A DNA stretch of 64,000 nt from Planococcus halotolerans (GTDB lineage Bacteria > Bacillota > Bacilli > Bacillales_A > Planococcaceae): contig NZ_QLZR01000011.1 in the NCBI RefSeq assembly GCF_003289955.1, positions 1 through 64,000 on the forward strand, in the 5' to 3' direction. Positions within the stretch are counted from its first letter, which is position 1, and each line of letters begins with the position of its first letter. Positions 1 through 10,859 of the stretch are shown one piece after another. The translations under genes were made by a program, and so were the position numbers. The notes beneath the pieces were generated by a model that worked only from the letters and a program-made list of their open reading frames with translations, was not told the origin of the DNA and ran no database searches.

Positions 1-52
1 AGCGTGGCGACACGTGCAGCTGACGAATACTAATCGATCGAGGACTTAACCA
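1..52 (+). rRNA. 23S ribosomal RNA, 3' end (partial)
   Basis: The window opens inside a 23S rRNA gene. The last ~50 bases match the Bacillales 3' terminus, with the conserved ACTAATCGATCGAGGACTTA block just before the end. The body of the gene and the 16S gene lie outside the window. The exact last base is estimated by analogy with B. subtilis. Confidence 0.9.
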
Positions 53-137
53 ATTACTTTTATGAATTGCTTTGCATCAAAAATGTTTCCATGTCCGTTT
101 ATCCAGTTTTGAGGGCGCAAGCACTCAAAAAAACCAG

Positions 138-253
138 TCCAGTGACGATGGCAAAGAGGCCACACCCGTTCCCATCCCGAACACGGCAGTTAAGCTCTTT
201 TGCGCCGATGGTAGTTGGGGGTCTCCCCCTGTGAGAGTAGGACGCCGCTGGGC
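138..253 (+). rRNA. 5S ribosomal RNA
   Basis: About 116 nt closely matching Bacillus 5S rRNA. The conserved CCCGTTCCCATCCCGAACAC core is at about 166-185 and the GTGAGAGTAGGACGCCGC block is near the 3' end. The termini pair as helix I (CCAGTG with CGCTGG), which sets the ends. It lies ~85 nt after the 23S gene, as expected for the last gene of an rrn operon. No tRNA genes follow it. Confidence 0.95.
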
Positions 254-264
254 ATACAGCAGAA

Positions 265-298
265 GGTCGTTACCGCGCAAGCGGTAGCGGCCTTTTTT
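265..298 (+). terminator. rRNA operon terminator
   Basis: A 12-bp stem (GGTCGTTACCGC with GCGGTAGCGGCC, two G-U pairs) with a GCAA tetraloop, followed by TTTTTT. It lies 11 nt after the 5S gene and ends the rRNA operon. Confidence 0.92.
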
Positions 299-545
299 GT
301 TATTAAAAGAAAGTTTGATTTCTACATGGTCAAAAGTTTTCTTCTATATACTACATAGAAGAAAAATCACACATGATGAATTTGAGTAAACACTATCAGC
401 AACTTAAATTGTTCTGCAAAAGAGTAAGTTACTATAAATGCACCAGTAATTGAAAAGGCATGGACGACCTTTCGCTCTTGCTTTATGGTGTGGATTCCAC
501 TAATATGAAATTTGATTCTTAAGGGAAAATGAAAGGGTGTACGAA
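299..545. other. intergenic region between rrn operon and yebE
   Basis: About 250 nt without a convincing gene. It holds an 11-bp inverted repeat at 337-365 (TTTTCTTCTAT / ATAGAAGAAAA) with no downstream T-run, so it is not an obvious terminator. A weak promoter candidate is at 409-438 (TTGTTC, 18 nt, TATAAA), which could serve yebE. A minus-strand reading frame here runs into the yebE start and has no support. Confidence 0.5.
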
Positions 546-1088
546 TTGGAAATAAATCCATGGTTAATGATAATCATCATTTTCTCCATCAATATTGTTT
601 ATGTATCATTTTTTACTGTAAGAATGATTATGACTTTAAAAGGCTATCGCTATTTAGCCGCGATGGTCAGTATGGTAGAAACAGTGATTTATATAGTGGG
701 TCTTGGATTGGTGCTGGATAACTTGGACCAAATTCAAAATCTTGTAGCGTATGCAATCGGGTATGGTTCAGGAGTTATTGTTGGATCTAAAATAGAAGAG
801 AAGATGGCACTCGGATATATTACAGTAAACGTTATTACTAGTGAACAAAACCAGCTTTTACCTAAAGCATTGCGTGAAAAAGGTTATGGTGTCACTGATT
901 GGGCAGCCAATGGACGAGATGGCGACCGTCAGTCCATGCAAATTTTAACGCCAAGAAAAATGGAGTTAAAACTATATACCACTATTAAAGAAATCGATCC
1001 TAAAGCATTTATCATTGCTTATGAACCTAAATCGATTCATGGCGGATTCTGGGTTAAGCAGGTTAGGAAAGGAAATCTATTTAAATGA
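546..1088 (+). CDS. yebE: UPF0316 family membrane protein YebE (DUF2179)
   Basis: 180-aa protein with hydrophobic segments in the first ~90 residues (likely three membrane spans) and a soluble C-terminal domain of the DUF2179 type that ends in a basic tail. It resembles B. subtilis YebE, which sits at the same place before purE. Its molecular function is unknown. A GTG at 537 is in frame, but the SD GAAAGGG (531-537) is 8 nt before the TTG at 546, so TTG is the better start. It overlaps yebG by 4 nt (ATGA), so the two are probably co-translated. Confidence 0.85.
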   Translation: MEINPWLMIIIIFSINIVYVSFFTVRMIMTLKGYRYLAAMVSMVETVIYIVGLGLVLDNLDQIQNLVAYAIGYGSGVIVGSKIEEKMALGYITVNVITSEQNQLLPKALREKGYGVTDWAANGRDGDRQSMQILTPRKMELKLYTTIKEIDPKAFIIAYEPKSIHGGFWVKQVRKGNLFK

Positions 1089-1273
1089 GTAAAAAAACAA
1101 TATGGTTTGAAGTTGCCGAAAACGAGACAATGGAAGACTGTCTGGAGCGCATGAAAGCTGAAGGGTATATGGCAGCTGGCAGAAAAGAAGAGCCGTTATT
1201 TGAAGAAAAAGACGGAGTGCCGGTTCCAGTAAGGCAAATAATAAAATTTAAAGGGTTAAAAATAGAAGAATAA
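1085..1273 (+). CDS. yebG: NETI-motif protein YebG
   Basis: 62-aa hydrophilic protein. It carries the family signature near residues 12-15, here as N-E-T-M instead of N-E-T-I, and a conserved [15 protein letters not shown] end. It overlaps yebE by 4 nt and precedes the pur control region, as in B. subtilis. The function is unknown. The tight coupling with yebE suggests a shared role. Confidence 0.85.
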   Translation: MSKKTIWFEVAENETMEDCLERMKAEGYMAAGRKEEPLFEEKDGVPVPVRQIIKFKGLKIEE

Positions 1274-1288
1274 ATTTTTATAAGAGTA

Positions 1289-1332
1289 ATATCCGAACTA
1301 TACTATATTCTGACAACTTAATGTTCGGATTT
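1289..1332 (+). promoter_or_regulatory. PurR operator: two convergent PurBoxes
   Basis: Two 13-nt sequences fit the Bacillus PurBox consensus AWWWCCGAACWWT exactly. One is on the plus strand at 1289-1301 (ATATCCGAACTAT). The other is on the minus strand at 1320-1332 (read as AAATCCGAACATT). They face each other across 18 nt, just upstream of the pur promoter. The inverted repeat could be mistaken for a yebG terminator, but it lacks a T-run and matches both consensus flanks. In B. subtilis, PurR bound here represses the operon and PRPP relieves repression. Confidence 0.88.
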
Positions 1333-1337
1333 TAGTG

Positions 1338-1366
1338 TTGACTAGTAAATGTTGAATTGTTATGAT
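1338..1366 (+). promoter_or_regulatory. pur operon promoter (sigma-A type)
   Basis: -35 TTGACT (1338-1343), a 17-nt spacer, and -10 TATGAT (1361-1366). The predicted start is near 1373, only a few bases before the riboswitch aptamer. The PurBoxes lie immediately upstream. Confidence 0.85.
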
Positions 1367-1377
1367 TAATTAGGAAA

Positions 1378-1445
1378 CCCCATATATGCAGAAGAATTGG
1401 CTTCTGCGTCTCTACCAAGACACCGGAATGTCTGGACTATGCGGG
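1378..1445 (+). promoter_or_regulatory. guanine-type purine riboswitch aptamer
   Basis: Matches the purine riboswitch fold. P1 is CCCCATA with TATGCGGG. P2 is GCAGAA/TTCTGC with a GAATTGG loop, and J2/3 is TCTCTACC. P3 is AGACA/TGTCT. The specificity segment is GGACTATG. The C at the position equivalent to xpt C74 indicates guanine or hypoxanthine rather than adenine. It lies in the leader of purE and should end transcription when guanine is plentiful. Confidence 0.92.
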
Positions 1446-1513
1446 AAAGCAACTTATGGAAATGACGCGAGGGATGTGCATGTATGCCATCAGTCTATAT
1501 TTCGTTGATTTTG

Positions 1514-1572
1514 AAGTCCTTAAGTAAACTGCTTTTCACGTAAAAGTGAGCAGTTTATTTGAGGGCTTTTTA
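1514..1572 (+). terminator. riboswitch-controlled terminator before purE
   Basis: A nearly continuous 20-bp stem: 1514-1533 pairs with 1549-1568, including a few G-U pairs. The loop contains CAC/GTG and a T-run follows (TTTT, 1567-1570). It ends before the purE SD at 1581, so forming it would block the whole operon. It is the natural off-state of the upstream aptamer. Confidence 0.88.
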
Positions 1573-1593
1573 CTTTCTAAAAGGAGAGATTCG

Positions 1594-2082
1594 ATGAATC
1601 CGAGAATCGGTGTGATCATGGGAAGTTCGAGTGATTGGGAAACAATGAAAAACACTTGTGACGTATTGGATGAGCTGAACATAGCTTATGAAAAGCAGGT
1701 AGTTTCTGCCCACCGGACGCCAGATTTGATGTTCAGTTATGCTGTAGAAGCAAGAGAACGCGGACTTAAAGTGATTATTGCAGGTGCAGGTGGGGCAGCC
1801 CATCTACCTGGAATGCTAGCAGCTAAAACTACATTGCCGGTTATAGGCGTTCCGATTCAGTCTAAAGCTCTGAATGGTCTGGATTCATTGCTGTCAATTG
1901 TTCAGATGCCTGGAGGAGTACCGGTCGCTACAGTGGCGATTGGCAAAGCCGGTGCTGTAAATGCAGGTCTTTTGGCAGCGCAGATACTTGGTGCCTTTGA
2001 CGAAGACGTGGCAGAGGTGCTGCAGTCACGCAGGGAAAGTATTAAAGCTGAAGTTCTAAAAAGCACGGAGGACCTAATATGA
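1594..2082 (+). CDS. purE: N5-carboxyaminoimidazole ribonucleotide mutase PurE
   Basis: 162 aa. Converts N5-CAIR to CAIR, working with PurK in IMP synthesis. The class I PurE signature [10 protein letters not shown] is at residues 8-17, followed by the conserved AHRTP and [11 protein letters not shown] segments. The start is ATG 1594, with SD AAGGAG at 1581. A longer in-frame version would begin inside the terminator and is rejected. First gene of the pur operon; its stop overlaps purK by 4 nt. Confidence 0.97.
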   Translation: MNPRIGVIMGSSSDWETMKNTCDVLDELNIAYEKQVVSAHRTPDLMFSYAVEARERGLKVIIAGAGGAAHLPGMLAAKTTLPVIGVPIQSKALNGLDSLLSIVQMPGGVPVATVAIGKAGAVNAGLLAAQILGAFDEDVAEVLQSRRESIKAEVLKSTEDLI

Positions 2083-3218
2083 TGAAGACGATCTTGCCGG
2101 GACAAACCATTGGAATTATCGGCGGCGGCCAATTGGGGCGCATGATGGCGATGGCTGCCAAAGAAGCAGGGTTTAAAATTGCGGTACTGGATCCTTCCAT
2201 GGATTCACCAACAGGTCAGGTAGCAGATACGCAATTAATTGCTCCATATGATGATTTGGAGGCATTGGAGGAACTGGCGGCAGTGAGTGATGTCATCACT
2301 TATGAATTCGAAAACATCGATGTTGAGGGATTATCGCATTTGTGTAAGATCGCATATGTTCCTCAAGGCTCCGAGCTCATCCGCATCACACAGAATCGGG
2401 TTTATGAAAAAGAGGAAATTACTAAATCAGGTGTTCAGGTAGCGAATTATATAACCGCTGAAAATTACGCTGAACTCATTGAGAAAAGTTTAACAATCGA
2501 TTATCCGTTTATAGTCAAGACTGCAAAAGGCGGTTATGACGGTAAAGGTCAAGTGACAATACGGTCTGAGAACGATTTGAAGCTTGCTGAGCCGCTGTTT
2601 GCTAATGGTGTCTGTGTTGCCGAGGAATTTGTGAATTTCACCAAAGAAATTTCTGTCATTATCCAGCGAAATGGCAACGGGGAAACAGCTTTATTGCCGA
2701 TAGGGGAAAATGTCCATAAAAATCATATCTTGCACAAAACGATTGTTCCTGCACGGGTGGATGAGTCGACGATATCAAAAGCGACCGATGCTGCTGAAAA
2801 GATTGCAGAACACCTTGGCATGGTTGGAACTTTAGCGGTCGAAATGTTTGTGCTGAAAAATGGCGATGTCATCGTCAATGAACTTGCGCCGCGCCCGCAC
2901 AATTCTGGCCATTATTCGATTGAAGCAACGAATAGCTCCCAGTTTCATCAGCATATCCGTGCCATTTGCGGCTGGCCGCTGCGTAAGCCGGAATTATGGT
3001 CGGAAACGGTGATGGTCAATGTATTGGGGCAGCATGTAGCGCCTCTGGCCTCGAAAATCGCACATTATCCGAGTTGGTCTATCCATCTCTATGGCAAAGA
3101 AGAAGCAAAACATAACCGAAAGATGGGCCATGTAACAATCCTTACAAAAGATTTAGCAGGCACAATAAATGAAATAGAAGCGTCCGGCATTTGGTCGGAC
3201 AAATTGGAGGAAAACTAA
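2079..3218 (+). CDS. purK: N5-carboxyaminoimidazole ribonucleotide synthase PurK
   Basis: 379 aa, ATP-grasp enzyme that carboxylates AIR with bicarbonate and ATP to give N5-CAIR, the PurE substrate. The N-terminal [11 protein letters not shown] dinucleotide-binding-like motif is at about residues 11-21. The ATP-grasp centre contains [13 protein letters not shown], and the [12 protein letters not shown] segment carries metal/substrate residues. An SD GGAGG precedes ATG 2079; the next codon is also ATG. The stop overlaps the purB start by 1 nt. Confidence 0.97.
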   Translation: MMKTILPGQTIGIIGGGQLGRMMAMAAKEAGFKIAVLDPSMDSPTGQVADTQLIAPYDDLEALEELAAVSDVITYEFENIDVEGLSHLCKIAYVPQGSELIRITQNRVYEKEEITKSGVQVANYITAENYAELIEKSLTIDYPFIVKTAKGGYDGKGQVTIRSENDLKLAEPLFANGVCVAEEFVNFTKEISVIIQRNGNGETALLPIGENVHKNHILHKTIVPARVDESTISKATDAAEKIAEHLGMVGTLAVEMFVLKNGDVIVNELAPRPHNSGHYSIEATNSSQFHQHIRAICGWPLRKPELWSETVMVNVLGQHVAPLASKIAHYPSWSIHLYGKEEAKHNRKMGHVTILTKDLAGTINEIEASGIWSDKLEEN

Positions 3219-4513
3219 TGATAGCACGTTATACAAGACCCGAAATGGGCGCAATTTGGACAGAAGAAAATAAATACAATGCTTGGCTGGAAGTGGAAAT
3301 TTTAGCTTGTGAAGCCTGGGCAGAGATTGGGGATATTCCGAAAGAAGATGTAGCTTTAATCAGAAAAAACGCTTCATTTTCAGTGGACCGAATTCTTGAA
3401 ATTGAAGAAGAGACCCGCCATGACGTGGTGGCATTTACACGTGCGGTATCTGAAACGCTTGGAGAAGAGCGTAAATGGGTGCATTATGGCCTGACCTCTA
3501 CTGATGTCGTGGATACGGCATTGTCTTACCTATTAAAACAGGCAAACGAGATTATCCGCAAAGATTTGACAAATTTCATTGAAATACTAGCAAATAAAGC
3601 CAAAGAGCATAAAATGACCGTAATGATGGGACGGACGCACGGCGTCCATGCAGAACCGACGACTTTCGGCTTGAAACTCGCTTTATGGCACGAAGAAATG
3701 AAACGTAATCTGGAACGTTTTGAAGCGGCAGCAAAATCCATCGAAACGGGCAAGATGTCCGGTGCGGTTGGGACTTATGCCAATATCGATCCATTTGTTG
3801 AAGAGTATGTGTGTAAGGAACTTGGTCTTGCAGCATCTCCGATTTCGACACAGACTTTGCAGCGTGACCGCCATGCGCAGTATTTGAGTGTTCTGGCTTT
3901 GATCGGCTCATCAATTGAGAAGTTTGCGACAGAGATTCGTGGACTGCAGAAATCGGAAACGCGTGAAGTGGAAGAGTTCTTCGCTAAAGGCCAAAAAGGT
4001 TCATCTGCGATGCCGCATAAACGAAACCCGATCGGTTCTGAGAATATGACAGGGCTGGCGCGTTTGATCCGCGGTTATATGCTGACGGCATACGAAAACG
4101 TATCACTTTGGCATGAACGCGATATTTCGCATTCATCTGCAGAGAGAGTAATCCTGCCTGATGCGACCATCGCTTTGAATTATATGCTGAACCGATTCGG
4201 CAATATCGTGAAGAATTTGACGGTATTCCCGGAAAACATGAAGCGCAATATGGACTCGACACTTGGTCTGATTTATTCGCAGCGGGTATTGCTGACATTG
4301 ATCGATAAAGGAATGGCTCGTGAAGCGGCGTACGATACGGTGCAGCCTTGTGCGATGGAAGCGTGGGAGAACCAGACGCATTTCCGCAAAATCGTGGAAG
4401 CGAACGAAACAATCACTTCCCAGCTGTCAAAAGAAGAATTGGATGATTGCTTCGATTACAACCATCATTTGCAGCAAGTGGACATGATTTTCAACCGGCT
4501 TGGATTAAACTAA
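3218..4513 (+). CDS. purB: adenylosuccinate lyase PurB
   Basis: 431 aa. Cleaves SAICAR in IMP synthesis and adenylosuccinate in AMP synthesis, releasing fumarate each time. The fumarase/aspartase-family signature [11 protein letters not shown] is near residue 262. The catalytic histidine region [10 protein letters not shown] and the [11 protein letters not shown] segment are also present. ATG 3218 follows SD TGGAGG. An in-frame codon 27 nt earlier would lie inside purK and is not favoured. Confidence 0.97.
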   Translation: MIARYTRPEMGAIWTEENKYNAWLEVEILACEAWAEIGDIPKEDVALIRKNASFSVDRILEIEEETRHDVVAFTRAVSETLGEERKWVHYGLTSTDVVDTALSYLLKQANEIIRKDLTNFIEILANKAKEHKMTVMMGRTHGVHAEPTTFGLKLALWHEEMKRNLERFEAAAKSIETGKMSGAVGTYANIDPFVEEYVCKELGLAASPISTQTLQRDRHAQYLSVLALIGSSIEKFATEIRGLQKSETREVEEFFAKGQKGSSAMPHKRNPIGSENMTGLARLIRGYMLTAYENVSLWHERDISHSSAERVILPDATIALNYMLNRFGNIVKNLTVFPENMKRNMDSTLGLIYSQRVLLTLIDKGMAREAAYDTVQPCAMEAWENQTHFRKIVEANETITSQLSKEELDDCFDYNHHLQQVDMIFNRLGLN

Positions 4514-4529
4514 ACGGAGGTTTTCCTAC

Positions 4530-5246
4530 ATGGAAAAAGGTCAGCTATTGTACGAAGGCAAAGCAAAACGCTTATACGCAACGGACGAACAGGATATTTT
4601 ATGGGTGGAATACAAAGATTCAGCGACAGCTTTCAACGGTGAAAAGAAAGCGGAAATTACCGGAAAAGGCATGTTGAACAATAAAATTACATCATTGATT
4701 TTCGAAAGATTGCAGAAAGCGGGGATTGCTTCGCATTTTGTCAAACAATTGTCTGACCATGAACAGCTTGTCCGGCAGGTTTCGATTATTCCGGTCGAAG
4801 TGGTGACACGGAATATTGTAGCCGGCAGTATGGCCAAACGCCTCGGTTTGGAAGAAGGAACGGTTTTGAAGCGGCCAATCGTTGAATTCTATTACAAGGA
4901 TGATGCACTCGGCGATCCGATTATTACAGAAGATCATATTGAAATGCTGGAGCTGGCATCGACAGAAGAGATTCGCGAGCTGCGCGTCAAGGCGCTTGAA
5001 GTCAATGAAGTATTAATCGGATTTTTCAAGGAAGTCGGCGTGGACATTGTCGACTTCAAGATTGAATTTGGCCGTGACAATGATGGGCAAATCCTATTGG
5101 CGGATGAAATTTCTCCGGATACTTGCCGACTCTGGGATGCAAAAACGAAGCAAAAACTCGATAAAGATGTATTTCGAAGGAATCTCGGCAATTTAACAGA
5201 AGCGTATGAACTCATTTTAGCTAAACTGGGAGGACAACATTCATGA
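4530..5246 (+). CDS. purC: SAICAR synthase PurC
   Basis: 238 aa. Joins CAIR with aspartate using ATP to give SAICAR. The N terminus LLYEGKAKRLY is the family signature, followed by FNGEKKAEI. The VDIVDFKIEFG and LADEISPDTCRLWD blocks carry the substrate and metal residues. It lies 16 nt after purB with SD GGAGG, and overlaps purS by 4 nt. Confidence 0.97.
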   Translation: MEKGQLLYEGKAKRLYATDEQDILWVEYKDSATAFNGEKKAEITGKGMLNNKITSLIFERLQKAGIASHFVKQLSDHEQLVRQVSIIPVEVVTRNIVAGSMAKRLGLEEGTVLKRPIVEFYYKDDALGDPIITEDHIEMLELASTEEIRELRVKALEVNEVLIGFFKEVGVDIVDFKIEFGRDNDGQILLADEISPDTCRLWDAKTKQKLDKDVFRRNLGNLTEAYELILAKLGGQHS

Positions 5247-5497
5247 GAAAAGTTAAAATATATGTCACTTTGCGCGAAAGCGTACTTGATCCACAAGGTT
5301 CTGCAGTAATGGGTTCACTTCATAAGATGGGCTACGGGGAAGTTGAAGATGTACGAATCGGCAAATACTTGGAATTGATGATTACCGATGACGCCGGTGA
5401 TGTTGATGCGCTTGTAAATGAAATGTGCCAGAAGTTATTGACGAACACGGTGATTGAAGATTACCGTTTCGAAATCGAGGAGGCTGTCTCGCAATGA
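5243..5497 (+). CDS. purS: FGAM synthase subunit PurS
   Basis: 84 aa, the small subunit of the three-part formylglycinamidine ribonucleotide synthase (PurS-PurQ-PurL) of Gram-positive bacteria. It has the characteristic start with [15 protein letters not shown] and length. It bridges the glutaminase and synthetase subunits. It overlaps both purC and purQ by 4 nt, which would favour equal synthesis of the complex. Confidence 0.96.
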   Translation: MRKVKIYVTLRESVLDPQGSAVMGSLHKMGYGEVEDVRIGKYLELMITDDAGDVDALVNEMCQKLLTNTVIEDYRFEIEEAVSQ

Positions 5498-6177
5498 AAT
5501 TCGCAGTAATCGTATTTCCTGGATCCAATTGTGACTTGGATATGTACCACGCGGTCAAGGATGAACTGGGTGAAGAAGCAGAGTACGTTTGGCATGATTC
5601 AACTGATTTAAGCGGCTATGACGGGATTTTATTGCCGGGAGGCTTTTCATATGGCGATTACTTGCGCTGCGGCGCGATTGCCCAGTCTTCACCGGTGATG
5701 GATGAAGTGAAGAAAGCGGCGGAAGCAGGCAAACCGGTGCTCGGCATCTGCAACGGATTCCAGATTCTTACTGAAGCAGGACTTCTTCCAGGCGTTCTGC
5801 TGCGCAATAAAAATCTGAAATTCATGTGCCGGACTGTCGGCTTGAAAGTTGAAAATGCCAATACTTTATTTACGAATGAATATATGGCTGGCCAGGAAAT
5901 ACGGATTCCAATCGCACATGGCGAAGGGAATTATTACTGCGATGATGCGACCTATGAACAGTTGAAGAACAATAACCAAATCGTGTTCTCTTATGCGGAT
6001 GACTTTAACGGCAGCCGCAATAATATTGCGGGAATCGTCAACGAACGTGGCAACGTGCTCGGTATGATGCCGCATCCGGAACGTGCCGTTTCCGATTTAA
6101 TCGGCGGCAGTGACGGACTTTCTTTATTCAAATCAATCGTCAAACAGTGGAGGGAAGCAAATGTCAGTCACGCTTGA
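5494..6177 (+). CDS. purQ: FGAM synthase glutaminase subunit PurQ
   Basis: 227 aa, class I glutamine amidotransferase that supplies ammonia to PurL. The nucleophile Cys is in the GICNGFQIL motif (near residue 86). The His-Glu pair of the triad is in MMPHPERA near the C terminus. The start [12 protein letters not shown] is typical. The 3' end overlaps purL by 17 nt. Confidence 0.97.
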   Translation: MKFAVIVFPGSNCDLDMYHAVKDELGEEAEYVWHDSTDLSGYDGILLPGGFSYGDYLRCGAIAQSSPVMDEVKKAAEAGKPVLGICNGFQILTEAGLLPGVLLRNKNLKFMCRTVGLKVENANTLFTNEYMAGQEIRIPIAHGEGNYYCDDATYEQLKNNNQIVFSYADDFNGSRNNIAGIVNERGNVLGMMPHPERAVSDLIGGSDGLSLFKSIVKQWREANVSHA

Positions 6178-8389
6178 GCCAAATACTGAGCAGATCAAAG
6201 AGCAGAAAGTCTATCAGCAAATGGGATTATCCGATGCAGAGTTCGCCATGGTGGAAAATATTCTAGGCAGAACGCCGAATTACACGGAAACCGGCTTGTT
6301 TTCGGTTATGTGGTCGGAACATTGCTCTTATAAAAATTCAAAACCTGTGCTGGCAAAATTCCCTACAAAAGCTCCCCGGGTTCTTCAGGGGCCAGGGGAA
6401 GGCGCAGGAATTGTCGATATCGGTGATGGCCAGGCAGTGGTCTTCAAAATGGAATCGCATAATCACCCTTCAGCGATTGAGCCTTATCAAGGAGCTGCAA
6501 CCGGCGTTGGCGGCATCATCCGCGACGTGTTCTCAATGGGGGCGAGGCCTATTGCGCTTTTAAATTCCTTGCGCTTTGGCGAACTGACTACCCCTCGAGT
6601 TAAGTATTTGTTTGAAGAAGTGGTTGCCGGCATCGCTGGATACGGCAATTGCATCGGCATCCCGACTGTCGGCGGCGAAGTGCAGTTTGATGCTTCATAT
6701 GACGGCAACCCATTGGTTAACGCTATGTGCGTCGGTTTGATCGACCATCAGGATATTCAAAAAGGCATTGCTTCCGGTGTCGGCAATCCGGTGATGTATG
6801 TCGGAGCTAAAACGGGCCGTGACGGAATTCACGGTGCTACTTTCGCTTCGGAAGAATTGACGGAATCCTCAGGCGACAATCGCCCGGCGGTTCAAGTGGG
6901 AGATCCATTTATGGAGAAGCTGTTGCTTGAAGCCTGCCTTGAGCTGGTGAAATCCGACGCGTTGATCGGCATTCAGGATATGGGTGCTGCAGGCCTGACT
7001 TCTTCGTCAGCTGAAATGGCGTCAAAAGCCGGATCAGGAATTGAAATGGATCTGGATCATATCCCGCAGCGCGAAACCGGCATGACAGCTTACGAGATGA
7101 TGTTGTCAGAATCGCAGGAGCGCATGCTGATCGTTGTGAAAAAAGGCCGTGAGCCTGAGATCGTTAAGTTATTCGAGAAATATGGACTGGATGCTGTTAC
7201 GGTTGGTAAAGTAACGGATGATTCCACTTTGCGCCTTGTCCATAAAGGTGAAATCGTGGCTGAAGTGCCAGTCGATGCACTTGCGGAAGATGCACCGGTC
7301 TACCATAAGCCTTCGAGTGTGCCAGCTTACTATAAGGAATATCAGCAGATGGAAAACGTTGAACCGAAAGTTGAAAACTACGGTGAGACGCTTAAGTCTT
7401 TATTGCAGCAGCCGACCATCGCTTCGAAAGAATGGGTTTACGATCAATACGATCATCAGGTCCGCACGAGTACGGTGGTAAGTCCGGGATCGGACGCAGC
7501 TGTTATCCGTGTTCGGGGTACCAATAAAGGCCTGGCGATGACGACGGATTGCAATTCCCGCTATATTTATCTCGACCCTGAAATGGGCGGGAAAATTGCG
7601 GTGGCAGAAGCGGCGCGCAATGTCGTGGTATCTGGAGCGAAGCCGCTCGCAATAACGGATTGCCTGAATTTCGGGAATCCGGAAAAACCGGAGATTTTCT
7701 GGCAGCTTGAGAAAGCGGCTGATGGCATGTCTGAAGCCTGTACAATTCTTGATGCACCGGTTATCGGCGGAAATGTCTCTCTATACAATGAAACAAACGG
7801 AACAGCGATTTATCCGACACCGACAATCGGTATGGTTGGCCTGGTTGAAGATTTATCGCATGTAACAACACAGGACGCCAAAAATGCCGGCGATTTGGTT
7901 TATATGATCGGTGACAGTTTGACGGAATTTGGCGGCAGTGAGCTTCAGAAAATGGTGGAAGGACGCATTTTCGGCAAAGCTCCGTCCATCGATTTAAGTG
8001 TTGAAGCACAGCGTCAGCAGCAGATTCTTGAAGCCATTCAGAAAGGGCTGGTGGCATCTGCTCATGATGTGGCAGAAGGCGGCGTTGCGGTAGCTATTGC
8101 AGAGAAGGCTTTCGGCAACGGCCTGGGAATGGATATCGAACTTTCCGGTTCGGCAACGACAGCTCTTTTCAGCGAGTCACAATCACGGTTCATCGTTACA
8201 GTTTCTCCTGGCCACTCATCACAATTCGAACAGGTCGTTCAAGGTGCCAAGCAAATTGGAACAGTCACAGACTCCGGGGAATTAACGATCAAAAGTGAAG
8301 ACGGTGTCGTCTGGATACATGATTCGGTCGATACGCTTCGCACAGCTTGGAAAGGGGCAATACCATGCTTGCTGAAATCAGAAGCTTAA
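6161..8389 (+). CDS. purL: FGAM synthase large subunit PurL
   Basis: 742 aa, the small-PurL type that needs PurS and PurQ. Uses ATP and ammonia to convert FGAR to FGAM. Visible signatures are [13 protein letters not shown], the [13 protein letters not shown] substrate/metal block, and a second AIRS-like half with [10 protein letters not shown] and HDVAEGG. ATG 6161 with SD GGAGGGAAGC is the start; a longer in-frame version would extend 51 nt further into purQ. Confidence 0.97.
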   Translation: MSVTLEPNTEQIKEQKVYQQMGLSDAEFAMVENILGRTPNYTETGLFSVMWSEHCSYKNSKPVLAKFPTKAPRVLQGPGEGAGIVDIGDGQAVVFKMESHNHPSAIEPYQGAATGVGGIIRDVFSMGARPIALLNSLRFGELTTPRVKYLFEEVVAGIAGYGNCIGIPTVGGEVQFDASYDGNPLVNAMCVGLIDHQDIQKGIASGVGNPVMYVGAKTGRDGIHGATFASEELTESSGDNRPAVQVGDPFMEKLLLEACLELVKSDALIGIQDMGAAGLTSSSAEMASKAGSGIEMDLDHIPQRETGMTAYEMMLSESQERMLIVVKKGREPEIVKLFEKYGLDAVTVGKVTDDSTLRLVHKGEIVAEVPVDALAEDAPVYHKPSSVPAYYKEYQQMENVEPKVENYGETLKSLLQQPTIASKEWVYDQYDHQVRTSTVVSPGSDAAVIRVRGTNKGLAMTTDCNSRYIYLDPEMGGKIAVAEAARNVVVSGAKPLAITDCLNFGNPEKPEIFWQLEKAADGMSEACTILDAPVIGGNVSLYNETNGTAIYPTPTIGMVGLVEDLSHVTTQDAKNAGDLVYMIGDSLTEFGGSELQKMVEGRIFGKAPSIDLSVEAQRQQQILEAIQKGLVASAHDVAEGGVAVAIAEKAFGNGLGMDIELSGSATTALFSESQSRFIVTVSPGHSSQFEQVVQGAKQIGTVTDSGELTIKSEDGVVWIHDSVDTLRTAWKGAIPCLLKSEA

Positions 8390-9786
8390 ACGAAGAATGT
8401 GGTGTCTTTGGAATATGGGGACATGAAAATGCTGCTCAAATTACCTATTACGGGCTCCATGCCTTGCAGCATCGAGGGCAGGAAGGCGCAGGCATCGTAA
8501 CAACTGATGGTCAAAACCTGAAACCGGTCAAAGGGGAAGGTCTGGTCAATGAAGTATTTACCCCTGAGAAACTTGCGAAAATGGGAGGCACCGGAGCAAT
8601 TGGCCACGTTCGCTACGCTACAGCTGGAGGCAGTGGCATCGAAAATGTCCAGCCGCTGCTGTTCAATTCGACTACCGGCGGCCTTGCCATTTCCCATAAC
8701 GGTAATTTGGTGAACGCCAATCATCTGAGAGAACATCTGGAACGCCAGGGAAGTATCTTCCAAACCACCTCGGATACTGAAGTTTTAGCTCATCTGATTA
8801 AACGCAGCGGCTATGAAAGCTTTGAAGAAAAGATAAAAAATGCGCTATCATTATTAAAAGGCGCCTTTGCCTGTGCAATCCTGACGGAAGAGGCGATGTA
8901 TATTGCACTCGATCCCCACGGCCTTCGCCCGTTTTCAATCGGCAAACTTGGAGACGCTTGGCTTGTCGCTTCGGAAACTTGCGCATTTGATATCGTCGGC
9001 GCGGAATTTGTGCGTTCAGTTGAACCCGGCGAATTTATCGTTATAGACAAAGAAGGAATGCGGGCTGAACGCTTTGCTTATCCGAATGATCGCTCAATCT
9101 GCACGATGGAATATGTTTATTTCTCTCGTCCGGATTCAGACATCGACGGCATCAATGTACATTCAGCGCGTAAGCGCCTGGGCAAACAATTGGCGAGAGA
9201 AGTTCAGATTGAGGGTGATGTCGTTACAGGCGTTCCTGATTCAAGCATTTCAGCCGCCATCGGTTATTCAGAAGAAAGCGGAATTCCGTATGAGCTGGGC
9301 TTGATTAAAAACCGCTATGTTGGCCGCACCTTCATCCAGCCTTCCCAGGATTTGCGGGAACAGGGAGTGAAGATGAAATTATCTCCGGTTCGCCAGGTTG
9401 TTGATGGCAAGCGGGTCATTATGGTCGATGATTCCATCGTCAGAGGGACAACTTCTCGCCGGATTGTCACTTTGCTGAAAGAAGCGGGAGCAACGGAAGT
9501 TCATGTGGTCATCAGTTCTCCGCCGATCAAAAATCCATGTTTCTACGGAATTGATACGAGTACGTCAGGTGAATTGATCGCTGCCAATAATACGGTGGAA
9601 GAAATGCGCGAACAGATTGGTGCGGACTCGCTGACATTTCTGTCAGTTGAAGGCATGGTCCAAAATATAGGACGCACCGATCCTGGATCCAAATGCGGCC
9701 ATTGCCTGGCTTGTTTTACTGGGGAGTACCCGACGGATATTTATCCGGATACCGTTTTGCCTCATCAAAAAGAAGTCAGCCAATAG
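8365..9786 (+). CDS. purF: amidophosphoribosyltransferase PurF
   Basis: 473 aa. Catalyses the first committed step, PRPP plus glutamine to phosphoribosylamine. The protein begins with an 11-residue propeptide ([11 protein letters not shown]) ahead of the Cys nucleophile in CGVFG, as in B. subtilis. The PRPP loop [16 protein letters not shown] is present. Cysteines in SICTMEY, NPCFYG and CGHCLAC match the 4Fe-4S ligands of the oxygen-sensitive Bacillus enzyme. Overlaps purL by 25 nt; SD AAAGGGG. Confidence 0.97.
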   Translation: MLAEIRSLNEECGVFGIWGHENAAQITYYGLHALQHRGQEGAGIVTTDGQNLKPVKGEGLVNEVFTPEKLAKMGGTGAIGHVRYATAGGSGIENVQPLLFNSTTGGLAISHNGNLVNANHLREHLERQGSIFQTTSDTEVLAHLIKRSGYESFEEKIKNALSLLKGAFACAILTEEAMYIALDPHGLRPFSIGKLGDAWLVASETCAFDIVGAEFVRSVEPGEFIVIDKEGMRAERFAYPNDRSICTMEYVYFSRPDSDIDGINVHSARKRLGKQLAREVQIEGDVVTGVPDSSISAAIGYSEESGIPYELGLIKNRYVGRTFIQPSQDLREQGVKMKLSPVRQVVDGKRVIMVDDSIVRGTTSRRIVTLLKEAGATEVHVVISSPPIKNPCFYGIDTSTSGELIAANNTVEEMREQIGADSLTFLSVEGMVQNIGRTDPGSKCGHCLACFTGEYPTDIYPDTVLPHQKEVSQ

Positions 9787-9797
9787 GAGGAACCAAT

Positions 9798-10859
9798 TTG
9801 TCTAAAGCATATGAACAAGCGGGTGTGAATATTGAAGCCGGCTACGAAGCTGTCAACAGGATGAAGTCCCATGTCGACCGCACTGCAAGAAAAGGATTGA
9901 TGGGTGCTTTCGGCGGCTTTGGCGGGATGTTTGATTTGTCCGAATTGAATTTGAAGGAGCCGGTCCTGGTATCGGGGACTGATGGTGTCGGCACGAAATT
10001 GAAATTGGCTTTTCTTGCGGATAGACACGATACAATCGGCATCGATTGCGTTGCGATGTGTGTCAACGATATCGTCGCTCAAGGAGCGGAACCGCTTTTC
10101 TTCCTGGATTATATTGCGGTCGGAAAAGCTGTGCCTGAAAAGATTGAGAGCATCGTAAAAGGTGTAGCGGACGGTTGCGTTGAAGCCGGTGCAGCTCTTA
10201 TTGGAGGAGAAACGGCGGAAATGCCGGGGCTTTACGAAGAAGACGAGTACGATATTGCCGGTTTTGCTGTGGGCGCGGCTGAGAAATCGAAAATTGTCAC
10301 CGGAGAAAAAATAACTGCAGGAGACGTATTGATCGGCCTTGCTTCCAGTGGCATCCATTCAAACGGTTATTCGCTGGTGCGCAATATTGTGTTTGAACAG
10401 AACCATTTTCAGCTTGACCAAATAATTGATGGCTACGAAGACCTCGGGCCGCTTGGCAATGAACTCCTGACCCCGACGAAAATTTATGCGGAAACAGTGG
10501 CGGCAATTGCTGACAAAACAGAAATTCATGGCATGGCTCATATTACAGGCGGCGGATTTATCGAAAACCTGCCGCGAATGATGCCGGATGGATTAGGTGC
10601 TGAAATTGAGCTTGGCAGCTGGCCGGTATTGCGCATTTTTGAAATGCTGAAGGAAAAAGGTTCGTTGTCAGACCGGGACTTGTTTTCTGTTTTCAATGCC
10701 GGCATCGGTTTTGTGCTTGCCGTTTCCGCTGAAGATGCTGAACAGGTATTGGCATCAGCCGAAAAGAACGGCGAACGGGCATATATTATTGGCCATGTGT
10801 CTGCAGCAGCTGGTGTACGATTCAAAGGTGAACAGGATGGAACACTCAATGAAGAATAA
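9798..10859 (+). CDS. purM: AIR synthetase PurM
   Basis: 353 aa. Closes the imidazole ring of FGAM to form AIR with ATP. Signatures are the [14 protein letters not shown] loop, [10 protein letters not shown], and the [16 protein letters not shown] and [12 protein letters not shown] motifs. The start is TTG 9798, 7 nt after SD TAGGAGG; upstream in-frame codons lie inside purF. The purN start lies inside its last codons. Confidence 0.96.
   Translation: MSKAYEQAGVNIEAGYEAVNRMKSHVDRTARKGLMGAFGGFGGMFDLSELNLKEPVLVSGTDGVGTKLKLAFLADRHDTIGIDCVAMCVNDIVAQGAEPLFFLDYIAVGKAVPEKIESIVKGVADGCVEAGAALIGGETAEMPGLYEEDEYDIAGFAVGAAEKSKIVTGEKITAGDVLIGLASSGIHSNGYSLVRNIVFEQNHFQLDQIIDGYEDLGPLGNELLTPTKIYAETVAAIADKTEIHGMAHITGGGFIENLPRMMPDGLGAEIELGSWPVLRIFEMLKEKGSLSDRDLFSVFNAGIGFVLAVSAEDAEQVLASAEKNGERAYIIGHVSAAAGVRFKGEQDGTLNEE

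Noticed and set aside
72..287. Plus-strand 71-codon reading frame over the 5S rRNA region
   Set aside because: It lies on the 5S rRNA gene and its terminator; no protein-like composition or own ribosome binding site.
367..561. Minus-strand 64-codon reading frame before yebE
   Set aside because: It overlaps the yebE start and SD and reads antisense; no recognisable protein features.
1291..1330. ATCCGAAC...GTTCGGAT hairpin as a yebG terminator
   Set aside because: It has a 24-nt loop and only a short T-run, and both arms with flanks match the PurBox consensus exactly, so an operator explains it better.
1546..1593. Extended purE start adding 16 residues
   Set aside because: It would begin within the riboswitch terminator and before the strong SD at 1581.
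3576..4412. Long antisense reading frames inside purB and similar ones inside purL, purM, purH and gatA
   Set aside because: They mirror strongly conserved coding genes, lack ribosome binding sites and show no family match.
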